A stretch of 64,000 nucleotides of DNA from Paenibacillus sp. PL2-23 (lineage in GTDB: Bacteria; Bacillota; Bacilli; Paenibacillales; Paenibacillaceae), in the NCBI RefSeq assembly GCF_040834005.1, contig NZ_CP162129.1, positions 1,946,001-2,010,000 on the forward strand. Direction: 5' to 3'. Position numbers and translations under genes: made by a program. Below, piece after piece: positions 44,814 through 53,300 of this stretch. Positions within the stretch are counted from its first letter, which is position 1. Every line of letters begins with the position of its first letter. The notes below the pieces were generated by a model, which had not been told where the DNA came from, searched no databases, and saw nothing but the letters and a program-made list of their open reading frames with translations.

Positions 44814-46322
44814 ATGAAGCCTAATTTTGTTGTATTTGTTGTGGATCAGATGCAAGCTCGCACGATGTCTCTGCATGGCCATCCAGACGTGCGGACGCCG
44901 AATTTAGATCAGCTGGGGCTAGAAGGAGTGTCCTTCACCAGAGCGTATTGCAACAATCCCGTATGTATGCCTTCGCGTGCGACCCTATTGACGGGCCTTA
45001 CTCCCCGGCAGCATGGCTGCTTGACGAACGGCAACGCCGTTCCTGAGCACCTGCCGACACTGCCGGGGGTGCTCGCTCAGAATGGGTATCGGACACATGC
45101 CGTAGGCAAGCTGCATCATCAGCCTATCGGCTCTGTCAGCAAGGGCGAGGAGATGGCTTTCTCATGGGAGAGCAGAGCGCGGTGGGAGGCTGGAGAGATT
45201 ACAGCGCTGCCAAACGATTATTACGGCTACCAGACGACGGAGCATGTAGGCGGGCATGTCGACTGCTACGGCGATTATTTGACATGGCTGGAGCAGGAGC
45301 TGCCGGGAGGAAGGGAGCGATTGCTGCGGGCGGGAGCCTATGAGAAAAATAGCCTGTACGAGCAGCATTGGAAGATCGATCTGCCTGAAGCGCTGCATTA
45401 CAACCGGTGGATCGCTCGCCGCTCAGCGGATTTCCTGGAAGGGCTTGGGCAGGAGGAGCCCTTCTATCTCTGGTGCTCCTTCCCCGATCCGCATCATCCC
45501 TTCGCAGCCTGCCGTCCTTATAGCGAGATGTATGATCCGCAGTCGCTGACGCTGCCGGAGGGGTGGAATGATGAAGCGGATTCTATCGATTGGCTGAAGG
45601 GCCTAAGAGCCGTTCATCCCGGGCACTCGCAGTTTGATGAAGCCACTCTGCGTGACATATTAGCGCAGACCTATGGCATGATCACACATGTGGACAGCTG
45701 TATAGGGGACGTGCTGGACAAGCTGAAGGAGCGTGGACTCTATGAGAACACCATTATTGTCTTCATGGCGGATCATGGAGAATATTTGGGCTCCCATCGG
45801 CTGCTGACCAAGGCAGAATGGCCTTGGGAGGAGCTTCTGAATGTTCCGTATATCTGGAGAGCTCCCCGCGCTGCCGGGCAGGGCGTCTATCGTGAGCGCG
45901 TCGTCAGCCTGCTGGACTTCGTGCCGACGGTTCTGGACTTTGCCGGTATAGATCAGGCTGTCATGGATACGCGCGGCATCTACAGCGCGCCGCCGCTTGG
46001 CTTGCCGGGCCGCAGTCTGCGCGCTGCCGTTGAAGAGGGCAAGGAGCTGCCTCCCCGTCCGGCGCTTGTGGAATACGATGAGGATTGGTATGCGCCCGAG
46101 ACGACTCGAATGCGCACACTTGTTGCGGAGCAATACAAATTAACGGTGTTTATAAATTCGGATGAGGGGCTGCTGTTCGATCTGGCGGCAGATCCTCGTG
46201 AGCATAACAACCTATGGCATGTTCCTGAATATGCACATGTTCGTTATAAGCTGACAGAGCAGCTCCTGCGGGAGCTGATTCGCACTGACCGGTTCGATAC
46301 GCTACGGATAACTGGAGCGTAA
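44814..46322 (+). CDS. Type I sulfatase, cytosolic
   Basis: A 502-residue S1-family sulfatase/alkaline phosphatase-superfamily enzyme. The formylglycine motif is Cys51 in VCMPSRATLLTGLTPRQHG; metal ligands include Asp11 in FVVFVVDQMQ, and MADHGEYLGSHRLLTKAEWPWEE is also typical. There is no signal peptide, so it must desulfate sugar inside the cell after import; it needs a formylglycine-generating enzyme or radical-SAM maturase, not present here. In a red-algal galactan locus the substrate may be a sulfated galactose such as L-galactose 6-sulfate. The start has GGGGGG upstream; a strong terminator follows. Confidence 0.9.
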   Translation: MKPNFVVFVVDQMQARTMSLHGHPDVRTPNLDQLGLEGVSFTRAYCNNPVCMPSRATLLTGLTPRQHGCLTNGNAVPEHLPTLPGVLAQNGYRTHAVGKLHHQPIGSVSKGEEMAFSWESRARWEAGEITALPNDYYGYQTTEHVGGHVDCYGDYLTWLEQELPGGRERLLRAGAYEKNSLYEQHWKIDLPEALHYNRWIARRSADFLEGLGQEEPFYLWCSFPDPHHPFAACRPYSEMYDPQSLTLPEGWNDEADSIDWLKGLRAVHPGHSQFDEATLRDILAQTYGMITHVDSCIGDVLDKLKERGLYENTIIVFMADHGEYLGSHRLLTKAEWPWEELLNVPYIWRAPRAAGQGVYRERVVSLLDFVPTVLDFAGIDQAVMDTRGIYSAPPLGLPGRSLRAAVEEGKELPPRPALVEYDEDWYAPETTRMRTLVAEQYKLTVFINSDEGLLFDLAADPREHNNLWHVPEYAHVRYKLTEQLLRELIRTDRFDTLRITGA

Positions 46323-46386
46323 GAGGCTGTCTTGGGGCTGTTTGGAAGAGTGGTGCTCCCACTTTTCTGGACAGCCTCTTTTTTGT
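46321..46386 (+). terminator. Rho-independent terminator after the sulfatase gene
   Basis: AAGAGGCTGTC pairs with GGACAGCCTCTT, with a branched inner hairpin, followed by TTTTG; it closes the 33-46 kb genes. Confidence 0.88.
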
Positions 46387-46404
46387 TCCACTTTAAATAA
46401 GGTA

Positions 46405-46498
46405 TTGACGGGAATAGATGGTAAACCTATAATAAAAACGAAACGAGTTTCGATTATAGTATTTAATAATTAAATACTGAACGATAGTTTCGAAAACT
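46405..46498 (+). promoter_or_regulatory. Strong promoter and stacked palindromes before the transporter operon
   Basis: TTGACG (46405-46410), 17 bases, TATAAT (46428-46433). Three palindromes follow: CGAAACGAGTTTCG at 46439-46452, typical of LacI-family operators; a perfect inverted repeat with arms AGTATTTAAT/ATTAAATACT around one A at 46458-46478; and AGTTTCGAAAACT at 46486-46498. The untranslated leader is about 180 bases. Confidence 0.8.
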
Positions 46499-46619
46499 CA
46501 ATACTTTTTTATAAGTTTATGTAATCGTTCTCAAGGAAGGGGTGAGCCTGAGCATTAAGGTAAGTGTTCATGCCGTACAGTCTCTGTCACCGATGAATAC
46601 AGAAAAAGGAGTGCTTGTT

Positions 46620-47585
46620 GTGGAAAATGTGAATGAAGTCCGGCAGCTGGACGTACCCGACATCAAGCGCGGGACGCCATTGAAGCAAAGGGCCTCAAGG
46701 CTGCTGAAGAGCTACCAGCTATATTTGTTTGTGCTTCCCGCTGTTTTGTATTACGTGCTCTTTCATTACGCGCCGTTATACGGCATTCAAATCGCCTTCA
46801 AGAACTTCCTGGCCTTCAAGGGTATAGCGGGCAGTCCATGGGTGGGTCTGGAGCATTTCGAACGATTTTTCCGTTCCTTCGAATTTACCAAAATTATTCT
46901 GAACACGATCAAGCTTAGCGTACTGCAGCTTGTGGTGGGCTTTCCGGCTCCGATCATACTCGCGCTGATGCTGAATCAGCTCATGCACAAGAGGTTCAAG
47001 AAGTTTGTGCAGACCGTTATTTATGCGCCTCACTTTATTTCGACGGTCGTTATTGCGGGCATGCTGTTTTTATTCCTGTCGCCGGATACGGGCATGGTTA
47101 ACAAGCTCATCGGATTGTTTGGCGGCGAGCCGGTATTTTTTATGGGGGATCCCGACTGGTTCAGGCCCGTATATGTGCTGTCGGAGATTTGGCAGAACAC
47201 AGGCTGGGGCACCATCATATATTTGGCAGCGCTTACGACGATCAGTCCCGAGCTGCATGAATCGGCGGTTGTGGATGGCGCAAACAAATTTCAGCGGATT
47301 CTGCATATCGATATCCCCGGCATTATGCCGACGGCCGTTATTCTGCTTATTCTGAGCACGGGCAATATTATGAGTCTCGGCTTCGAGAAGGTCTACCTGC
47401 TGCAAACGCCGCTTAACCTGCCCTCATCGGAGATTATTTCCACCTATGTGTACAAGACGGGCTTGGTTGGCGCACAATACAGCTTCTCAACCGCTGTAGG
47501 ATTGTTCAACTCTGTTATCAATTTCATCATTCTCATCACAGTTAACCAAATTGCCAAAAAAGCTTCCAATACATCGTTATGGTAA
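46620..47585 (+). CDS. ABC sugar transporter permease, LplB-type
   Basis: A 321-residue inner-membrane permease with six predicted membrane segments (first YQLYLFVLPAVLYYVLFHYAPLYG) and the ATPase-contacting EAA loop HESAVVDGANKFQRILHIDIPGI. Such permeases pair with a YtcP-type partner and a large lipoprotein to import oligosaccharides; the shared ATPase MsmX-like protein would come from elsewhere. GTG 46620 is chosen because AAAAAGGAG lies eight bases upstream; an in-frame GTG at 46542 overlaps its own AAGGAAGGG. First gene of the transporter operon behind the 46405 promoter. Confidence 0.9.
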   Translation: MENVNEVRQLDVPDIKRGTPLKQRASRLLKSYQLYLFVLPAVLYYVLFHYAPLYGIQIAFKNFLAFKGIAGSPWVGLEHFERFFRSFEFTKIILNTIKLSVLQLVVGFPAPIILALMLNQLMHKRFKKFVQTVIYAPHFISTVVIAGMLFLFLSPDTGMVNKLIGLFGGEPVFFMGDPDWFRPVYVLSEIWQNTGWGTIIYLAALTTISPELHESAVVDGANKFQRILHIDIPGIMPTAVILLILSTGNIMSLGFEKVYLLQTPLNLPSSEIISTYVYKTGLVGAQYSFSTAVGLFNSVINFIILITVNQIAKKASNTSLW

Positions 47586-47603
47586 GAAGCGGGGAGGTTC
47601 AAT

Positions 47604-48482
47604 ATGTTTAAACGCAGTCTAGCAGACATCTGGTTCGATCGCGTAAATATGCTGTTGATTATGACCGGACTGGCCATCATTGTTTATCCCCTCTACTTCG
47701 TGGTGCTGGCCTCAGTGACAGACCCTGGTGCTGTTCAGATGACCTTGTTCTGGCCGGAGAAGTTCAGTCTGGAGGGCTACAAGAAGATACTGGACAGCGA
47801 CAACCTGTGGGTGGGCTACAAAAACTCTTTTGTATACGCAATCTTTGGAACCATTATCAATTTATGTCTGACCCTTCCCGCAGCCTACGCCTTGTCGCGG
47901 AAGGATATGAAGGGCCGCAGTACGGTTATGCTCTTTATAACGTTCACGATGTTTTTCAGCGGTGGACTTATCCCTACCTACTTGACGGTCAAGGAGCTTG
48001 GACTGCTTGACTCGGTTTGGGCGATGGTCATACCTAATGCGGTGGGCGCGTGGAATCTCATCATTGCTCGAACGTTTTTCCAGTCTACGATTCCGGATGA
48101 GCTTCTGGAGGCGGCGAAGATAGACGGCTGCTCCGATGCCAAGTTTTTTTGGAAAATGGTGCTTCCCCTGTCGCAGGCGCTTATTGCGATTATGGTGTTG
48201 TTCTACGGTGTTGCGCATTGGAATTCCTACTTCAACGCCTTGATCTACCTGCGGGACCAGGAGCTGTTCCCCCTGCAGCTCGTGCTTCGATCCATTCTGA
48301 TCGAGAATCAGATTAGCAACGACATGATGACGGACATGTCCTCCATGGGAGACCAGCTCCGAGCGGCTGAGCTGATTAAATACGGCATGATTATTATTGC
48401 GGCACTCCCGCTGCTCATTCTGTATCCTTTCTTGCAGAACTATTTTGTCAAAGGCGTCATGATTGGAAGCATCAAGGGGTAA
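47604..48482 (+). CDS. ABC sugar transporter permease, YtcP/LplC-type
   Basis: A 292-residue permease with six membrane segments (VNMLLIMTGLAIIVYPLYFVVLASV at the N-terminus), a large periplasm-side loop DPGAVQMTLFWPEKFSLEGYKKI typical of the CUT1 family, and the EAA loop DELLEAAKIDGCSDAKFFWKMVLPLSQ. It forms the membrane pore with the preceding permease. GGGGAGG precedes the ATG, 18 bases after the previous stop. Family relatives in Bacillus and Paenibacillus import plant or algal oligosaccharides. Confidence 0.92.
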   Translation: MFKRSLADIWFDRVNMLLIMTGLAIIVYPLYFVVLASVTDPGAVQMTLFWPEKFSLEGYKKILDSDNLWVGYKNSFVYAIFGTIINLCLTLPAAYALSRKDMKGRSTVMLFITFTMFFSGGLIPTYLTVKELGLLDSVWAMVIPNAVGAWNLIIARTFFQSTIPDELLEAAKIDGCSDAKFFWKMVLPLSQALIAIMVLFYGVAHWNSYFNALIYLRDQELFPLQLVLRSILIENQISNDMMTDMSSMGDQLRAAELIKYGMIIIAALPLLILYPFLQNYFVKGVMIGSIKG

Positions 48483-48587
48483 AGGATGCGGCCGTCATTA
48501 CGGAAGGGAGGTGCATGCCGGGCATCCTTGTTGATTTGCTGCAGCTCATGTAAGCGCATACGAATACAAAATTAGGAGGTCATCGAT

Positions 48588-50255
48588 TTGAACAATCGGA
48601 GAAAAAAACTGTTGGTATCCTTTCTTTCAGTCATGATGAGCGTTTCTGTTCTAAGTGCTTGTGCAGGAAACAACAATGATGGTGTGGAGCCCTCCAAGGA
48701 GCCGAATCAAACGGAAGCGGCTCAGACGCCCGAATCAACGGATGGAGGAGGGGAGCAAGGTGTATTCCCGATAGCGGAGAAGGTGACGCTTGAGATGGTA
48801 ACCTGTAAGCACCCTAACAATGGGCCGTTCGAGGAAATGGATTTCTTCAAGCAATATGAAGAGAAAACCAATGTGCAGATTGAATGGACAGACATTGAAT
48901 TTGCGCAATGTGAGGAGCAGCGCAATCTGATTCTGGCCAGCGGCGAGCTGCCGGATGCCTTCTATGGCACACTTGCGCTGACAGGCAATGACGTCATTAA
49001 CTATGGCGGCCAAGGCATGCTGGTTCCCCTGGAGCAATACATCACGAAGGAAACGATGCCCAATCTGACGGCGTTGATTGAACAGAATCCGAAGTACAAG
49101 GCGATGCTGACAGCGCCGGATGGCCATATCTATTCGCTGCCGAGCATCCGCGAGCTGATGCTGTGGCTCTCTCCCGACATGATGTACCTGAACAAGGAAT
49201 GGCTGGACAAGCTGGAGCTTGCCGTGCCGACAACAACAGATGAGCTGCGCACCGTTCTGGAAGCTTTTAAGACGAAGGATCCTAACGGCAATGGCAAAAA
49301 TGACGAAATTCCGTTCTCCTTCCTGTGGGACTTCGCGAACTATAACGTAATGGGCATCGGCTCATTGTTCGGCACCTTCGGAAGAGCGGACTCCGCCAAC
49401 CATATTTTCGTAGAGGATGGCAAGGTCGTCTTCTCTGCGAAGGAGCCGGAGTATATGGAAGCGATCCAATATTTCCACTCCTACTTCAAGGATGGACTGT
49501 TCGACAAGGAAAGTCTGGCGCAGGACCGCAATCAGCTGGTAGGCAAGGGCAGCGGTACCGAGCAGCGTCTGGGCGGCTTCTTCTCCTGGAACGCCTTCTC
49601 GGTTGTTGGCGTCGACAATGATCCCAAGTATGTCTTGGTTCCGGCTCTGAAAGGACCAGACGGCGATCAAGTATGGAGAAAATCGCTGGGCAACAATCAA
49701 GGCGTCAACCCGTTTGCTTTCTCCATGACAGCTGCGAATGAGCATCCAGAGCTGACGATGCAGTGGATTGACTTGTCCTATGCAACGGATACATCCATCG
49801 AAGCAGGCTGGGGACCTATCGGAACAACATTGGAAGACAAGGGCGGCACTTTGACGCTGAAGGAGGCCCCAGCAGGCCTGACGACAGACCAATACGTATT
49901 CAAGACGGCACCGGTTGAAGCGCCTTACGCCATTCTGGAGAATACGTACGGCACTCGTCTGGCCATGGCCGACAAGGACAAGGTCAAAATTGACGGCATC
50001 AAAGAAAACTATTTGCCTTACATGACCTCGGAGACGTTCCCAGGTGTATTGTTTACGGCGGAGGAATCTCAGAAGATCAAGACGCTGGATACCGACATTA
50101 ACAGCTACGTGAACCAGACTAGCGCCAAGTGGCTGCTTCAAGGCGGCGTAGAAGGCGAATGGGACAAATACCTGGCTGACCTGCAGAAGATGAAGGTTGA
50201 GGAGCTGATCAGCATTTATCAAACGGCGTACGACCGCTTCAAGAGCGCCCAATAA
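48588..50255 (+). CDS. Sugar-binding lipoprotein of the ABC transporter, LplA/YtcQ-type
   Basis: A 555-residue extracellular solute-binding lipoprotein. A signal peptide with lipobox LSAC anchors it at Cys25, followed by a Gly/Glu/Thr-rich spacer and the large family 1 binding domain (VTLEMVTCKHPNNGPFEEMDFFKQYEEKTNVQIEWTDI, LPSIRELMLWLSPDMMYLNKEWLDKLEL, GKNDEIPFSF). It catches oligosaccharides released at the cell surface and hands them to the two permeases encoded before it. TTG start with AGGAGGT eight bases upstream; about 100 bases separate it from the permease gene. Expression from the same promoter is expected. Confidence 0.93.
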   Translation: MNNRRKKLLVSFLSVMMSVSVLSACAGNNNDGVEPSKEPNQTEAAQTPESTDGGGEQGVFPIAEKVTLEMVTCKHPNNGPFEEMDFFKQYEEKTNVQIEWTDIEFAQCEEQRNLILASGELPDAFYGTLALTGNDVINYGGQGMLVPLEQYITKETMPNLTALIEQNPKYKAMLTAPDGHIYSLPSIRELMLWLSPDMMYLNKEWLDKLELAVPTTTDELRTVLEAFKTKDPNGNGKNDEIPFSFLWDFANYNVMGIGSLFGTFGRADSANHIFVEDGKVVFSAKEPEYMEAIQYFHSYFKDGLFDKESLAQDRNQLVGKGSGTEQRLGGFFSWNAFSVVGVDNDPKYVLVPALKGPDGDQVWRKSLGNNQGVNPFAFSMTAANEHPELTMQWIDLSYATDTSIEAGWGPIGTTLEDKGGTLTLKEAPAGLTTDQYVFKTAPVEAPYAILENTYGTRLAMADKDKVKIDGIKENYLPYMTSETFPGVLFTAEESQKIKTLDTDINSYVNQTSAKWLLQGGVEGEWDKYLADLQKMKVEELISIYQTAYDRFKSAQ

Positions 50256-50270
50256 TAATCACAAATAATA

Positions 50271-50311
50271 GAGAGCATCCCCTGGAGGCTTGGGGCCCGG
50301 GGGAGGCTCTC
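50271..50311 (+). terminator. Possible attenuating hairpin between binding protein and surface hydrolase
   Basis: GAGAGCatCCCC pairs with GGGGGAgGCTCTC; the tail CACTTTCGC is poor in T, so it may only lessen transcription of the next gene or shield the mRNA end. Confidence 0.5.
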
Positions 50312-50350
50312 CACTTTCGCTACATGAATAGAAGGGATGGTGCATTCATT

Positions 50351-53300
50351 TTGAAAGCGTATTCAGGGATTAAACGATGGTTGACCGTCTTTTTGAGTGC
50401 GGCTGTACTGACCGTATCTTGTCTCACAGGTGCAGGGGGGGTTAGTTATGCAGATGAGGCAAGCGACGAGCTTCCTGTAAATATTCGAACGGACAAGGCA
50501 GATTTCGATACGATTCCAGCCGTTGCTGAGCATTATAGGAATCAATTCGGCAATCAAGCAGTGGCGTACTTCAACAGTATTAATAACGAAAGCCGAATTC
50601 AGCGCATTAACTTCCTGCAGTACCCAGATGGACAGTTTTTGCAGATTAATGGCGAAGTAACGCTTGATATTCCTGCAAGGAATGCAAAAGTGTGGCGTCT
50701 GTTCAGTGATGTGCGCTTTGAGGGCTCCGTTGCGCAGACGATGAAGCTTTATGTGATTGACCCCAATGATGTGGAAACAGAATGGACCGTATTCCAGAAC
50801 GGTGGCTGGAATGACCGTATAACCGGGCTATATACCAACTATACGAAGATGGGCTTCCAGGAAGACAACCCAACGGAGGGGATCACCCATCCTTGGCTAA
50901 TTAAGGATACGAACGGCGATATTATCTACGAAGGCTACAAGATGAAAATCGTCGGGAACGGAACGCTGCGAAGCGTCTATCACTGGGAAGAAGAAGGCGT
51001 TCCGCTGGAGTTTGATACTTCCGCATGGACCGTTCTTGGAGGAGACATGGCTATACTGGACGTCTCCGTTGATGTAGATGCGCTGACCAATTTAAGCATG
51101 GACGGCGTGAACAAGCTGCCCGAGGAAGTGTTCAAGCGTTATCATGTGAACAGCGGGCCGATCGGCTTAGAGCAAGCCGGGGGCGAATTTACGGTGCTGG
51201 ACGAGGCGTATCACAGAACGACTCATGATTACGGCTTTACTCCCGGTCGCGGCGCCTTTCATTACACACTGATGACCAGCTGGGCGGGTCTCAAGGAGGA
51301 TTCGACGCGCCCTGGATATGCAGACTTTACGGCGACGAACCAGGTTTATGCCAAGAGTCAGCCTGCCATCGACAAATTCGAAGGTCTGTATCCATCGATC
51401 GGCAAGGATTATGTCCTGACGCTGGACGGCTGGCCGAGGTGGATGTGGGAATCCCCTAATTCCGGACAATCGGAGCATTTCGGCACACCGTCCCGCGCCA
51501 ACTTCGATGCTGCTGCCGATGCGTCAGCCAAGCTGATCAAGAGCATCGATACCAGATTTGACGGGCTGGGTCCCAAATATGTGGAGGTTAAAAACGAATC
51601 AACGATTCCGCAGGAATGGTGGTTCTTCCAATCGGAGCCGGAGCAAGCGTGGAGTTACTTGTCGGAGTTCCACAACAAAGTGTCTGAAGAGGTAAAGGCT
51701 TTAAATCCGGATGTGTTGGTCGGCGGACCGTCAAGCGCATTCATGTATCTGGAGAAAAATGATTTCAATGAAGCGCGTGCGCAGCTGAAATTTATGGATG
51801 ATACAAAGGATTCACTGGATTGGTATTCGCATCACTTCTATGAAAATGCCAACCTTTTCATCCATGACAGAGAAAACAACTCGGATGGCTTCCTGAGCGG
51901 ACGAATGGAAGCAGTGCTGGATCTGCTCAATGCGCACATGGTGAATACAGATAACGTGAAGCCGATTTACATTACAGAAGAAGGAACCTATAATACGGCG
52001 GGAAGCGACGCGGACTACTTCCAGAAATTAGTTGCCTTCAACGGCTACATGCTGCGTTTCATCAATTATTCCGATACAATCGGAATGCTGGTTCCTTACT
52101 TGTATCCTATTATTAACTGGCGCCCCAACTCCACGGGTACGTTCTACAAATATAATGAGGCACAGAATGGATTATTGGAAGAAATGACGCCAATGGAAGC
52201 TTATCTGGATATGTGGAAGGATTACCGCGGCGCGTTCCTTCCTGCTGAAGCGGATCAAGAGCGTGTCTTCACAAATGCGGTTCGCTACAATGACAAGGTG
52301 TATGTCGCTGTTCACAATCTGAACTCGCAGCGCGTTAACCTGGATCTGAATGTGTTCGCGGGCGACGCCGATATTGCAGGCGTAACGCGCAAGCATTTCT
52401 TCCTGGAGAAGGGCGAGCTGACCTATGAGGAAGAGAATGTCACAGATCTGGACAATGTGTACATGCGCGTTCAGGAAATGAGCGTATTCGAGATTACGCT
52501 GGATTCCAATCCAGCGTTCACCAAGACGTGGGAGAGAGAATTTGCATATGCGCCTCAGGAGCTTGTGCCGACGAGCGTGAATGCGCCGGCCTCATTTACG
52601 GTTCAAGCAAGGCCTGCGAATCTCGCCAAAGCGACTCTCCGTATTGGCTTCGGCAAGACGGGCAGCGGGTTTGCGGAGGACATGCAAGTGGTTGTAAATC
52701 CTAGTGATACGGCCAATATGCAAAGCTTTAGCAAGGATTTGGCTTACACGAATAAGCCTGGCAACCTGTTGACCTTTACTGAATTTGAGCTGGATACCAG
52801 CAAGCTTCTGGCGAGCAATACCATTGAAATATCGCTCCCGGATGAAGATGGATATATCACAAGCGTACAAATCATCGAGTACCACGAGCAGTCGGCTCCA
52901 ACAGGCGTCGCTACAAGTGCGCTTGCTGGTCCTATTGCGGACGCTAAGTCGAAGCTTACGTCGACTATCATTTCGTCCACAGGCAATGAGGTTGAGCCAG
53001 GCAAGAGCTGGGTGAAAAAGCAGTACCGAGACACGCTCAATATTGAAGTAACCAAAGCTGAGATTGTTGCACAGGATGCCTTAGCGACAAATGCTGAAGT
53101 GACAGAAGCTTTGGCAGACCTAGCCAAGGCGGCTGGGATTTTTGATCAGTATACGAAGACCAAATCGTCGCCTAGCGGCAGTCGAGGGGCCAAATTCTCC
53201 TTCGAGGACGGAGAAACGGCAGCTTATACCCACAATGTAAATGCTGTTACGGCATCGACAGGCACGCAAGGCGCAACGGACGGCAGCAAGGCGCTTCAAG

